Source of the DNA: an uncultured bacterium
GTDB lineage: Bacteria > Bacillota_I > Bacilli_A > RF39 > UBA660
NCBI GenBank assembly: GCA_949296605.1
Contig: CASFPB010000025.1
Coordinates: 1-48,597 of the forward strand
Length of the DNA: 48,597 nucleotides
Direction: 5' to 3'
Part shown: positions 39,883-48,597 of the stretch, piece after piece
Numbering within the stretch: the stretch's first letter is position 1
Layout: every line of letters begins with the position of its first letter
Program-made: the position numbers and the translations under genes
Notes under the pieces: model-generated
Told to the model about the DNA's origin: nothing
What the model saw: the letters and a program-made list of their open reading frames with translations, nothing else
Databases searched by the model: none

Positions 39883-42009
39883 ATGGAAGATACAATAACA
39901 TTTAAAGATTTAGAGGATAGATTAAAAGAAAGAGAAAATTATGAGGAAATAAAAAAAGCATATTCATATGCTTTAAATGAACACAAGGGAATGAAAAGGC
40001 TTAGTGGTGATGATTTTATTACTCATCCACTTGAAGTAACAAAGATTTTAATGGATTTAAATGTTGATGATACTACAATTATTGCTTCATTACTTCATGA
40101 AGTAATTAATAATGGTAATAAAACTTATGAAGACTTACAAAATGATTTTGGTGAAGAAGTGGCAAAAATAGTGCAATCTGTATCAAAAATAAATAAGCTT
40201 GAACTTCCTGATAATAATGAATCATCAATTATTTATTTGAGAAAAATTTTAGTAGGTTTAGCAGAAGATGTTAGAGTTTTATACATTAAACTTGCAGATA
40301 GATTACATAATATGAGAACTAATTGGGCCATTAATCCAGCAAAGCAAAAAGAAAAAGCTAATGAAACAATGAATGTATTAGTGCCAATTGCCCATAGACT
40401 AGGTATAAATTCAATTAAAAGTGAACTTGAAAATTTATCCTTATATTATTTAAAACCAGATGTTTATAATGATATTTTAGAAAAGCTTAATAATACTGTT
40501 ACAGAATTAAATAAATATCTAGAGGATATGAAAGAAAGTATTATAGAACTTTTGACAGATGCAGGTATTAAGTTTGAAATAAAAGGAAGAGTTAAAAGTG
40601 TATATAGTATTTATAATAAACTTAGTAATGGTAAAGAATGGGATAAAATATATGATATTTTAGCTTTAAGAGTTTTTGTTAATGAAGAAGCTGAATGTTA
40701 CCAAGTAATAGGTTTAATTCATTCAAGATTTAGACCAATGTCTAAAAGATTTAAAGATTATATTGCGAGTCCCAAAGAAAATATGTATCAATCACTTCAT
40801 ACAACTGTTTTTGGTGTGGATGGAAAAGTTTTTGAAATTCAAGTTAGAACATATGAAATGGATGAAATTGCTGAAAAAGGGGTAGCCAGTCATTGGTCTT
40901 ATAAGGAAAAAGGAACTAAGAAAATTCAAAATATTATGGAACAAAAATTAGAAATGTTTCGTAATGTTATTGAAGCAAATACTAATGAGTCCGATATTGA
41001 TTTTGAAAATGTTGTTAATACGAATATATTTTCTGAATTAATTTATACTTACACTCCAAAAGGAGATGTAGTTGAATTACCAGTTGGTTCTACTCCAATA
41101 GATTTTGCCTATCGGATTCATTCAAAAGTAGGGGATACAACAGTTGGGGCAATAGTTAATGATCAAATAGTTCCGCTTTCTTATGAGCTTCATAACGATG
41201 ATGTAGTAAATATTAAAACTAATGCTAGTGCTACTCCTAATAAAGATTGGCTTAATATAGCTAAAACTAATCAAGCTAAAAATAAAATTAAAGCTTATTT
41301 TAGTAAAAAGGATAAAGAAGCTTATATTTTAAAAGGTAAAGAAATATTAGAAAAAGAATTAAGAAAAAGGAAATTGTCTTTTAATGAAATATTAACTACT
41401 GATGTAATTAATAAATTAATTAAAGATTTAAAACTTAAAGATATTGAAGATATTTATTTTGCTATTGGAACGTTTCGTTATACTGCTGGATATATTATTA
41501 ATTTATCTAATAACGATAAACATCAAGTAGAAGATCCATTATTAGAAAGAAAAAGAGATTTACCTAAAATTAATTATAAGAGTGATATATTAGTTGAAGG
41601 TATTAGCAATATTATGGTAAATATAGCTAAATGTTGTATGCCTGTTAAAGGTGATAAAATTGTTGGTTATGTAACCAAAGGACAAGGAATTAGCGTTCAT
41701 AAAAAAGGTTGTAATAATATTCCAGATGATAGTGAAAGAACAATTGAAGTAAGTTGGAATGATGCAAGTGATAATTATTATTATACTAATATTTATGTTT
41801 ATATAAAAAATAACAATAATACTTTAGCGGAAATTATAACAGAAATTGGTAAAAAAGATTCTTTAGTTAGAGCATGTCGTGAAATAAACAAAGATAACAG
41901 TTTAATTTATGAGTTAAATATTAGGATTAAAAATAAAGATGAATTAGAAAAAATAATGAATGCACTACTTAAAATAAATAACGTGGTGGAGGTAAGTAAA
42001 TATTTATAA
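39883..42009 (+). CDS. rel: RelA/SpoT-family (p)ppGpp synthetase with degenerate hydrolase site
   Basis: A 708-residue long RSH protein with N-terminal HD domain, synthetase domain, TGS (YTYTPKGDVVELPVGSTPIDFAYRIHSKVG) and C-terminal ACT. The hydrolase motif, normally HDxxED, reads HEVINN at residues 72-77. H48 of the first His position and the KLADRLHNMRT Asp/Asn remain. Synthetase motifs look intact: GRVKSVYSIYNKL, DILALRVFV, DYIASPKENMYQSLHTTV and EIQVRT. The protein is therefore predicted to make but not efficiently degrade (p)ppGpp. GAGGTGAC precedes the start. Confidence 0.93.
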   Translation: MEDTITFKDLEDRLKERENYEEIKKAYSYALNEHKGMKRLSGDDFITHPLEVTKILMDLNVDDTTIIASLLHEVINNGNKTYEDLQNDFGEEVAKIVQSVSKINKLELPDNNESSIIYLRKILVGLAEDVRVLYIKLADRLHNMRTNWAINPAKQKEKANETMNVLVPIAHRLGINSIKSELENLSLYYLKPDVYNDILEKLNNTVTELNKYLEDMKESIIELLTDAGIKFEIKGRVKSVYSIYNKLSNGKEWDKIYDILALRVFVNEEAECYQVIGLIHSRFRPMSKRFKDYIASPKENMYQSLHTTVFGVDGKVFEIQVRTYEMDEIAEKGVASHWSYKEKGTKKIQNIMEQKLEMFRNVIEANTNESDIDFENVVNTNIFSELIYTYTPKGDVVELPVGSTPIDFAYRIHSKVGDTTVGAIVNDQIVPLSYELHNDDVVNIKTNASATPNKDWLNIAKTNQAKNKIKAYFSKKDKEAYILKGKEILEKELRKRKLSFNEILTTDVINKLIKDLKLKDIEDIYFAIGTFRYTAGYIINLSNNDKHQVEDPLLERKRDLPKINYKSDILVEGISNIMVNIAKCCMPVKGDKIVGYVTKGQGISVHKKGCNNIPDDSERTIEVSWNDASDNYYYTNIYVYIKNNNNTLAEIITEIGKKDSLVRACREINKDNSLIYELNIRIKNKDELEKIMNALLKINNVVEVSKYL

Positions 42010-42021
42010 GAAAGAGGATTT

Positions 42022-42609
42022 ATGAAAAAAACAATAATGGTTGATATGGATGAAGTAATAACTGAGGGGGGATTTCTTCATCTAGTTAATGAATTTGAAG
42101 GAACAAATTATACAAAGGAAGATATAAAAGGATATTATATGCAGGATTTAGTTTCTGATAAAGATGCTTTTTTTAAATATTTTATTACTAAAAATCAATA
42201 TGACTATGGTGTGCTAATGCCTAACGTTGTAGAAGTTTTAAATGTTTTGAAAGATTATTACGATATTTATATTTGCTCGGCTTATATAATAAAAGAAATC
42301 CCAAAAGAATCAGGTATACTTTTATTATATAAACATAATTATTTATATGAAAAATTACCATTTATTCCTGTTGAAAATTTTGCATTTATCAATAATAAAT
42401 CATTACTAAACTGTAATATTAAAATTGATGATAAAATAGATAATTTGGAAAATGCTGATATAAAAATATTATTTTCTTCATATCATAACCAAGATTTAGA
42501 TGAAGAATTTTTAAAACAAAAAGGAGTTATTAGGGCTAATAGTTGGTTAGATATTAAAAATATTTTGTTAAAGGAGTTAGATAATGAAAGTAGTAGTTCA
42601 AAGATCTAA
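42022..42609 (+). CDS. 5'(3')-deoxyribonucleotidase-like HAD phosphatase (NT5C type)
   Basis: A 195-residue HAD-fold protein beginning MKKTIMVDMDEVITEGG, with the nucleophile pair D8 and D10. The CSAY segment gives motif II, and a later KIDDKIDNL segment gives the second acidic pair. This fits the 5' nucleotidase, deoxy type C family that removes phosphate from (deoxy)nucleotides. GAGGATTT precedes the start. It overlaps dtd by 26 bp. Confidence 0.75.
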   Translation: MKKTIMVDMDEVITEGGFLHLVNEFEGTNYTKEDIKGYYMQDLVSDKDAFFKYFITKNQYDYGVLMPNVVEVLNVLKDYYDIYICSAYIIKEIPKESGILLLYKHNYLYEKLPFIPVENFAFINNKSLLNCNIKIDDKIDNLENADIKILFSSYHNQDLDEEFLKQKGVIRANSWLDIKNILLKELDNESSSSKI

Positions 42610-43018
42610 ATATAGCAAAGTTGAAGTAAACAATAAACTTATAAATGAAATTTCATCTGGTATGGTAATATTAGTAGGCTTTACTGAGGGTGATGATTAT
42701 GCAAAAATACTAAAAATGGTTAAAAAAATTGTTAATTTGAGAATATTTGATGATGAAAATGGTGTAATGAATAAGTCTATATTAGATGTTGGAGGAAAAA
42801 TTTTATCAATTTCTCAATTTACATTATATGGTGATACTTCTAAGGGTAATAGGCCATCATATGTAAAAGCTTTAAATGGAAATTTAGCTATAAAACTATA
42901 TGAAAAATTCAATGAAGAATTAAATAAATATGTAAAAACAGTACCTGGTATTTTTGGGGCTGATATGCAAGTATCAATTTTAAATGATGGACCTGTAACA
43001 ATAGTAATGGAAGTGTAA
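42584..43018 (+). CDS. dtd: D-aminoacyl-tRNA deacylase
   Basis: A 144-residue Dtd that hydrolyses D-amino acids (and glycine) from mischarged tRNAs. Both family motifs are present: SQFTLY at residues 77-82 and the cross-subunit NDGPVT around 134-139. In Bacillus dtd directly follows rel; here a nucleotidase gene is inserted between. AAGGAG precedes the ATG inside the upstream gene. Confidence 0.95.
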   Translation: MKVVVQRSKYSKVEVNNKLINEISSGMVILVGFTEGDDYAKILKMVKKIVNLRIFDDENGVMNKSILDVGGKILSISQFTLYGDTSKGNRPSYVKALNGNLAIKLYEKFNEELNKYVKTVPGIFGADMQVSILNDGPVTIVMEV

Positions 43019-43019
43019 A

Positions 43020-43736
43020 ATGAAAAGTGTTTTAATTATTATACCTGCTTATAATGAAGAAAAAAGTATATTAAATGTAGTAAGTAATATAAAAAAGGTA
43101 AAAACAAATAATTATTTAATTGATTATATTATAATTAATGATGGATCAAGTGATAATACAAAAAAAGTATGTTTAGATAATAAGTTAAATTTTATTGATT
43201 TACCAAATAATTTAGGTATCGGTGGAGCAGTTCAAACTGGTTATAAATATGCTTATTATAAAAATTATGATATAGCTATTCAAATAGATGGTGATAATCA
43301 ACATAATCCATCTTATATAATAAATTTGTGTGATGAAATAAATAATGGTTATGATTTAGTAATAGGCTCTAGATTTGTAGAAAATTTAAGTAAATTTAAA
43401 TCTAGTTTCTTAAGAAGAGTTGGTATAAATTTTTTATCAAATCTTATTAAAATATGCACTGGTGTTAAAATTTATGATGTAACAAGTGGTTTTAGAGCTT
43501 GTAATAAAGATATTATTGAGTATTTTGCTAATAATTATCCAATTGATTATCCAGAACCTGATTCATTAGTTCAAGTTTTAAAGCAAAATAAAAAAGTAAA
43601 GGAAATACCTGTTGAAATGAATGAAAGAAAAACTGGAAAAAGTTCAATTAGAGGTTTGAAATCTATTTATTATATGATTAAGGTTAGTTTTGCTATAATT
43701 ATCTCTAATATCACAGCAAAGAAAGGAAATAGATAA
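43020..43736 (+). CDS. Family 2 glycosyltransferase (polyprenyl-phosphate type)
   Basis: A 238-residue GT2 enzyme: IIPAYNEEKSILNVV nucleotide-sugar start, IINDGSSDNT, then QIDGDNQHNPSYI with the metal-binding DxD-like acids, and the SGFRACNKDIIEYF segment. It lacks C-terminal membrane helices. It resembles dolichol-phosphate-mannose-synthase-like enzymes that load a sugar onto undecaprenyl phosphate. It overlaps the DUF2304 gene by 1 bp, starting a three-gene glycosylation cluster. Confidence 0.88.
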   Translation: MKSVLIIIPAYNEEKSILNVVSNIKKVKTNNYLIDYIIINDGSSDNTKKVCLDNKLNFIDLPNNLGIGGAVQTGYKYAYYKNYDIAIQIDGDNQHNPSYIINLCDEINNGYDLVIGSRFVENLSKFKSSFLRRVGINFLSNLIKICTGVKIYDVTSGFRACNKDIIEYFANNYPIDYPEPDSLVQVLKQNKKVKEIPVEMNERKTGKSSIRGLKSIYYMIKVSFAIIISNITAKKGNR

Positions 43737-44089
43737 TGACTTCAAGATTAATAGTTTTATTAATTATAATTTGTTTATTTTTTATAATATATATATTTTC
43801 AAATATTTTTAAAAGAAAAATTTCATTACAATTTTCTTTAATGTGGTTTACTTATATTATTTTATTAATGATATTATTAATATCAATTCCATTTATTGGC
43901 GAAATTTCCAAATTTTTAGGCTTTGAAGTTAGTTCAAATATGATTTTCTTTTTTGGATTTGTTTTATTAATCATTATTGCATTTTCATTATCAATGTTTG
44001 TATCTATATTACAAGATAAAATTAAAACCTTAACTCAAGAAGTTGCAATACTTAAAAAGGAGTTAAATAGTAATCATGAAGATAATTAA
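43736..44089 (+). CDS. DUF2304 membrane protein
   Basis: A 117-residue protein with three membrane helices and a C-terminal coiled coil (SILQDKIKTLTQEVAILKKEL). This is the DUF2304 family, almost always found beside a GT2 glycosyltransferase of the type upstream, so it probably forms a complex with it. It overlaps the next gene by 14 bp. Confidence 0.85.
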   Translation: MTSRLIVLLIIICLFFIIYIFSNIFKRKISLQFSLMWFTYIILLMILLISIPFIGEISKFLGFEVSSNMIFFFGFVLLIIIAFSLSMFVSILQDKIKTLTQEVAILKKELNSNHEDN

Positions 44090-46295
44090 AGCTTTGTTTA
44101 ACAAATATAAATTATATTTTACGTATTTAATGTCTGCTGGGGTATCTTTCTTTTTGGATATGGCGTTATATACTATTTTTTATGAGTTATTTAAAAAGAA
44201 CATTGCTGGAGCTATAATTATTGCTACATACTTAGCAAGAGCAATATCTTCATTTATTAATTATTTAATTAATAAGCATAAAGTATTTAATTATAAAAAG
44301 GAAGAAAAAGATAACACATTTATTCAATATTTTGGTTTGGTAATTGTAAATGTTACTTTATCTGCGGTATTGGTATCTTGGTTATCTTCAATTATACCAA
44401 TTTATTCTACATTTATTAAAGCATTTATTGATGTATTAATTTTTATAAGTAATTTCTTTATTCAAAATAAATTTATATTCAATAATAATAAAAAAGATAA
44501 TAGGGTAATTAAATATATTTTGCCTTTAATTTCTTTTATAGCATTATGTATTAATTTAAATGAAAGTGGTATTATATTTAATTATGGTGTTATTGATTAT
44601 GTAAGAATGATTATAATATTAATTATTTTATATTTCTTATATTTTAAAATCTTTATAAACATTAAAAAGAACTATAAATCTATCAATGTATTATCAATTA
44701 TTTTTACTATTCTCATGATATTAGGTTATAGTTATGATTTTAACACAACCCCTAATTTAGTTGGACTTAGTGAAATACATATTTTAGTATCTATGATTAA
44801 ATTTATAGGCTTTTATTTTCTATTTAAAAATATATTATATACCGGATTATATTTTATAAAAAATCATACATTTAGAGAGTATAATAATAAAATAGTAAAT
44901 ACTTTTAATAAACATCCTTTTATTTTTAGCTTTATAGTTATGTTTATAGTATATGGTATTTATCTAATTATATTTTATCCTGGTGTAATTAATTATGATA
45001 ATGCTAATCAAATAAAAGAAGTATTGGGACTACATACAAGATATTTAGATAGTATAGTTGTAATAAACAATAATATAACTCTTACTAATTTTAATCCAAT
45101 AATTCATACCTTATTAATTGGAAGTTTATTTAAATTTGGAGTCTTTATTGGTAATGTTAATTTTGGTTTATTTTTATATACTTTAATTCAAGTATTAGTA
45201 GTAATTTCTGTTTTAAGTTATTCACTATCTTTCTTATATAAAGAAAAAGTTAAGTCTCAAATTTTATTAATTATTTTATCAATTTATATTATTATTCCAT
45301 TTTTCCCTTTATATGCAATAACAGGGGTTAAAGATACTTTATTTTCAATGTTTGTTTTGTTATATATAATTAAGCTTTATCAATTTATTAAATATGATTT
45401 TAAAATTAAAGAATATATTATATTTAGTATTTGTATTGTATTAGTTATATTGTTTAGAAATAATGGTATTTATTTAATTTTACTAAGTTTACCTTTTGCT
45501 TTAATAGTAAAAAAGCAAAATAGAAAACAAATATTATTGTTACTTTTATTTACTTTAATATTTAATTTTGGTTATGGAAAAGTATTATCATTTCTAGAAA
45601 TTCCTAATACTAGTGTAAGAGAAGCGTTATCTATTCCTTTTCAACAAACTGCAAGATATGTAAAATATCACGGAGATGATGTAACTGATGAAGAAAAAGA
45701 AATAATAGATAAAATTTTAAATTATGAAACATTAGGAAATAGATATGAATCAGATTTATCTGATAAAGTTAAAAATGAATATAACAAATGGACAACAAAT
45801 GAAGAGTTGTTAAGTTATTTTAATGTTTGGTTTAAAATGTTTTTTAAACATCCTGGAACTTATTTTAATGCTACAATTAGTAATGTTTATGGATATTTTT
45901 ATCCTAATACTTATAGTTGGTATGTCTATACTGGCTTAAACGAAAAGCTACCTGAAGCGGGATATGATTATCATTTTCTTAAAATCATGAGTACTGGAAG
46001 AGATTTTATCAAAGGTTATAGTGAAGTTTTTAAATATATTCCTGTTGTTCAATTAAGTGTTAATTGTGGATTTTATACATGGATTTACTTATTTTTGTTA
46101 GTAATATTAATTATTTGTAGTAAGAAAAAATATATATTATTGCTAGCACCAGCATTTTCACTAATTTTAATGAATGTTGCAGGACCTGCAAATACTTATT
46201 TTAGGTATGTTTTACCTTATGCAATTTCTTTGCCTACAATTATTGGTATTGTATTATTAGAAATAAATAATAGTTTTATTAAAAGAAAAAGATAA
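44076..46295 (+). CDS. GtrA domain fused to DUF6020-type membrane protein
   Basis: A 739-residue multi-pass membrane protein. Residues 1-140 form a GtrA domain (SAGVSFFLDMALYTIFY...SFINYLINKHKVF...NKFIF), the type that carries lipid-linked sugars across the membrane. The rest, with a segment KHPFIFSFIVMFIVYGIYLI and FYPGVINYDNANQI, matches DUF6020, a predicted GT-C-like glycosyltransferase family. With the GT2 and DUF2304 genes it would make and use a lipid-linked sugar to modify a wall polymer or surface protein. Its substrate is unknown. Confidence 0.78.
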   Translation: MKIIKALFNKYKLYFTYLMSAGVSFFLDMALYTIFYELFKKNIAGAIIIATYLARAISSFINYLINKHKVFNYKKEEKDNTFIQYFGLVIVNVTLSAVLVSWLSSIIPIYSTFIKAFIDVLIFISNFFIQNKFIFNNNKKDNRVIKYILPLISFIALCINLNESGIIFNYGVIDYVRMIIILIILYFLYFKIFINIKKNYKSINVLSIIFTILMILGYSYDFNTTPNLVGLSEIHILVSMIKFIGFYFLFKNILYTGLYFIKNHTFREYNNKIVNTFNKHPFIFSFIVMFIVYGIYLIIFYPGVINYDNANQIKEVLGLHTRYLDSIVVINNNITLTNFNPIIHTLLIGSLFKFGVFIGNVNFGLFLYTLIQVLVVISVLSYSLSFLYKEKVKSQILLIILSIYIIIPFFPLYAITGVKDTLFSMFVLLYIIKLYQFIKYDFKIKEYIIFSICIVLVILFRNNGIYLILLSLPFALIVKKQNRKQILLLLLFTLIFNFGYGKVLSFLEIPNTSVREALSIPFQQTARYVKYHGDDVTDEEKEIIDKILNYETLGNRYESDLSDKVKNEYNKWTTNEELLSYFNVWFKMFFKHPGTYFNATISNVYGYFYPNTYSWYVYTGLNEKLPEAGYDYHFLKIMSTGRDFIKGYSEVFKYIPVVQLSVNCGFYTWIYLFLLVILIICSKKKYILLLAPAFSLILMNVAGPANTYFRYVLPYAISLPTIIGIVLLEINNSFIKRKR

Positions 46296-46352
46296 TTTTA
46301 TACATTTTAAAATTATAAAAATAAAATTAATCTGCAAATTTTTAAAATAAAG

Positions 46353-46375
46353 TCCGTTTTTTGAACGGGTTTTTA
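46353..46375 (+). terminator. Terminator of the glycosylation cluster
   Basis: A CCGTT/AACGG stem (with one extra T-G pair) and TTTTG loop followed by a T run. Confidence 0.75.
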
Positions 46376-46436
46376 ATTGTTTTTTGTTAATTTTTATGGT
46401 ATATTATGACATAAAACCAAAGGGGGATGTGTTCTA

Positions 46437-47990
46437 ATGGCAGATAATGCAGATAATTCATTTGTAAAATTTAAAAATGAAATAAGAAAAAATAGAAACA
46501 AACTTCGTAAAGAAATATTGGATATTAAAAGCCAAATTGCAAAGTTGGAAGAAGTAATAAGAGAATGGGATTTATACCGAGTAGCATCAAATACAAATGA
46601 AAGTAAACAACAAATCAAAGCAAACATTATAAAAGAAATAGAAAAACTAAAAAAAATATTAGAGGATTTACTTGTTGAAGATACTATATATCAAAATTTT
46701 ATAAAAGCCTTTGACAATGAAAAAGCAATTAATTTTAATGAAAAATTTGATTTACTTTTATTTTTTCTAGTTGATTTTTATAGTTTGGGAGTTTTAAACA
46801 TTGAAGATGTTAATAAATTAATTGGGGCATCAATATATTTTAATATTAACAAAAGGAAACAAAACACAAAGAATAGTGATAATGTTATACCCATAGAATT
46901 AGGTGCTTATTATAATATTGATGGTTCATTTGTTTATAATGCTGATAATCAAAAATTTTTTGATTTATTAAAAATTTTATTTATTGATAATAGAGGTTAT
47001 AAAATAGCTATTGAGGTAAGCGCTAAATATGAAAAACTGTATGTTCAAGTATATCAAAAAATTCACCGATTGTATTTAAAATTTTGCCAAGATTTTGAAA
47101 ATAGGCAAATTACAATTAATGAGTCAAATGTGGAAATAGACCAATATAAATCACCAGCTAAACTTCTATATCAATATTATCAAAGCGGTAAGATTATTAA
47201 AACTCCGGAAGATATTGATGAATTTAAATTTCTTTTAGCAGAAAGCGGAAAATCTGTGGAAGAACAAGCATACATACTTGGGCTTCTTAACATAGATGCT
47301 ACTGATGAAATAGTTGATAAACCATTTTCAGAATATGATGATTTATTAAAAGAAACATATAAAAAAATGGAAACTATGAATTCAAAAGACTCAAAATATG
47401 TAAAAATATTGCATTTACTTGGAGAAATAAATGCTGGTAAAGAATTATATCAATCTAGCGATTGTGAAAATGATAAAATGTATATTAAGTATGAATTAAT
47501 TGAATTATTTGATCAATTAGGGGACTTAATAAGTGAAAATGAGTTAACTGAAAATGATAATAATTTAGGATTCCTTCTTGATAAAAATGGCAATTCATAT
47601 TTTGATAAAGATTTATATTTAATTGATAAAGGAATAAGAAATAGAGTATTTTCATTAATTAAACGAATTAATCCTATTAATTGTAGAAGTTTTAGAAAAG
47701 TATATGTTAATAACGATATCGAATTTGGTGTATATGAAGTATTGAATCGTGATGTGCATATAGTATTTGTTGAACTTTATCCAGGAATTTATATGATTGT
47801 TGGTGTGAGTGTGGTTAGAAGTGGGTACAACGATATGATTAATAGAATTGTTAGCAATAAGGATTATATCGTTAGTTTAATTAATTTATTAACTGATCCA
47901 TTGGAACGAAGTAATTATTTAACAAATCAATTATCGTATATGCCAACTGAGGGCATTAAAAGAGTAAGAATGGGTGAAAATAATGACTAA
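46437..47990 (+). CDS. Large coiled-coil protein of unknown function
   Basis: A 517-residue soluble protein. The N-terminal 85 residues form a charged coiled coil (RKNRNKLRKEILDIKSQIAKLEEVI). The middle is a long helical domain, and the C-terminal about 90 residues have a compact beta-rich pattern (DIEFGVYEVLNRDVHIVFVELYPGIYMIVG) faintly like RelE-type toxin folds. I do not recognise the family. AAGGGGGAT precedes the start. It lies next to a broken gene and an insertion sequence. Confidence 0.6.
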   Translation: MADNADNSFVKFKNEIRKNRNKLRKEILDIKSQIAKLEEVIREWDLYRVASNTNESKQQIKANIIKEIEKLKKILEDLLVEDTIYQNFIKAFDNEKAINFNEKFDLLLFFLVDFYSLGVLNIEDVNKLIGASIYFNINKRKQNTKNSDNVIPIELGAYYNIDGSFVYNADNQKFFDLLKILFIDNRGYKIAIEVSAKYEKLYVQVYQKIHRLYLKFCQDFENRQITINESNVEIDQYKSPAKLLYQYYQSGKIIKTPEDIDEFKFLLAESGKSVEEQAYILGLLNIDATDEIVDKPFSEYDDLLKETYKKMETMNSKDSKYVKILHLLGEINAGKELYQSSDCENDKMYIKYELIELFDQLGDLISENELTENDNNLGFLLDKNGNSYFDKDLYLIDKGIRNRVFSLIKRINPINCRSFRKVYVNNDIEFGVYEVLNRDVHIVFVELYPGIYMIVGVSVVRSGYNDMINRIVSNKDYIVSLINLLTDPLERSNYLTNQLSYMPTEGIKRVRMGENND

Positions 47991-48110
47991 AAAAGAAGCG
48001 TTAAAAATAAAAGTTATATGGAGTGTAGATTAAAAGGATTATTAATAGGTAGAAAATTTAATATTAATACAAAAACTAATGAATCAAGAACTAGACAAAA
48101 GAATTTATAG
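47983..48110 (+). pseudogene. Short broken gene after the coiled-coil gene
   Basis: An ATG with GGGTGA upstream opens MTKKEALKIKVIW and stops after 16 codons. A second frame continues directly (MECRLKGLLIGRKFNINTKT...) to 48110. This looks like a small frameshifted or truncated gene, possibly damaged when the nearby insertion sequence arrived. Too short to name. Confidence 0.3.
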
Positions 48111-48163
48111 TATTTGACAACAATTAATTAATAGTGTATCTTTTCTTTGACAGCAAAATTGAA

Positions 48164-48198
48164 AAAAGCTAGGTCCAATAAGGCCTAGCTTAATTTTT
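48164..48198. terminator. Hairpin between the broken gene and the insertion sequence
   Basis: AAGCTAGG (48166-48173) pairs with CCTAGCTT (48184-48191), followed by a T-rich stretch. It can act as a terminator in either direction. A wider inverted repeat (48118-48127 with 48197-48206) surrounds it. Confidence 0.6.
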
Positions 48199-48224
48199 AA
48201 TTGTTGTGTAATAAAGATAATTTT

Positions 48225-48597
48225 CTAAAAATTTAAAATTTTTTTAATTTGTGATAAAGTAAGGTATTTATGAGATAAATCAATATTAAAGATTTTTTCT
48301 AAATTTTTAATAACATCGTTTCTAAAACTTTGTAGATAGATGTCATGTTCTAAATTAGTACTTGTATATTTAACTAAAGAATTAATGACATATTCATTTG
48401 AGTATTTTCTGTTTAATTTCTGTTCTAATAATCTTATTATCAATAGTGATACGAAACAAGATAGAAAATGAGATTCAATACTTTCATCTGTCCAAACAAA
48501 TACTGGCCTAGTTTCTAGTTCAGACTTAGTAATTTTAAATGTTTCTTCAATTTTCCATAACCCTTTGTAAATATCTCTTATTTCTTTATCTGTTAAA
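48225..48597 (-). mobile_element. 3' part of an IS1634-like transposase gene, cut by the window edge
   Basis: On the minus strand a frame enters from the right edge and runs to a stop at 48225 (124 codons visible). It reads DKEIRDIYKGLWKIEETFKITKSELETRPVFVWT, then HFLSCFVSLLIIRLLEQKL. This is the C-terminal segment of IS1634/IS4-type DDE transposases, including the YKGLWKIEETF stretch with the catalytic Glu region. The visible frame is intact. The N-terminus and right end lie outside, so activity cannot be judged. Confidence 0.85.

Overview
The window is AT-rich bacterial chromosome of a low-G+C Gram-positive type. It uses the standard code (TGA is a stop), GGTGAT/AGGAGG-like ribosome sites and canonical TTGACA-17-TATAAT promoters. 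Gene order matches Bacilli: spoIVFA-spoIVFB-rplU-prp-rpmA with obg nearby, and ireB-ruvX-DUF1292-mltG-trmR-trhP1-trhP2-greA. With the very low G+C and the many short proteins, this suggests an uncultured Bacilli lineage near the Mycoplasmatota/RF39-type gut groups; that placement is inference. The cell has a wall (MreC, MreD, MltG, a SPOR protein, a lipid flippase). It also carries relatives of sporulation proteins.

Layout. 1-1.4 kb: end of a structured RNA, then surface-protein paralog A. 1.6-5.7 kb: a membrane protein, mtaB, recD2 and a small membrane peptide. 5.8-9.7 kb: SPOR protein, mreC, mreD, spoIVFA-like, spoIVFB, then L21 leader-rplU-prp-rpmA. 9.7-12.7 kb: RhuM-Fic, trmB, obgE. 12.9-18.2 kb: surface-protein paralog B, ruvA, a prepilin and ppdK. 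18.2-19.8 kb: two tandem type III toxin-antitoxin loci. 19.8-25.5 kb: DUF6512, a ferritin-like protein, tgt, membrane proteins, YetF and surface-protein paralog C. 25.6-29.9 kb: a sugar kinase, Smr, DedA, two unknown proteins, two tRNAs and an AAA ATPase. 30-36.6 kb: a 6S-like RNA candidate, the ireB-to-trhP2 operon, greA and tig. 36.6-38.5 kb: an XRE repressor divergent from surface-protein paralog D across a triple operator. 38.5-46.3 kb: flippase, rel, a nucleotidase, dtd and a three-gene glycosylation cluster. 46.4-48.6 kb: an orphan protein, a broken small gene and the 3' end of an IS1634-like transposase.

Most interesting. First, four membrane-anchored paralogs share a C-terminal C-type-lectin/FGE-like domain. 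Two of them (B, C) have a 31-codon hypervariable block of equal length, a conserved VRPVFYLK segment, and a 51-nt hairpin block after the stop that is almost identical at both loci. This is the layout of a diversity-generating retroelement target, but no reverse transcriptase is in the window. Second, two type III toxin-antitoxin loci (CptIN/ToxIN-like) lie in tandem, each with a promoter, two 49-nt RNA repeats whose stems show compensatory changes, a terminator and a toxin gene. They share a 109-bp direct repeat that includes the tail of ppdK. Third, Rel has lost key residues of its ppGpp-hydrolase site. Fourth, three identical palindromes overlap the promoter between the XRE gene and paralog D.
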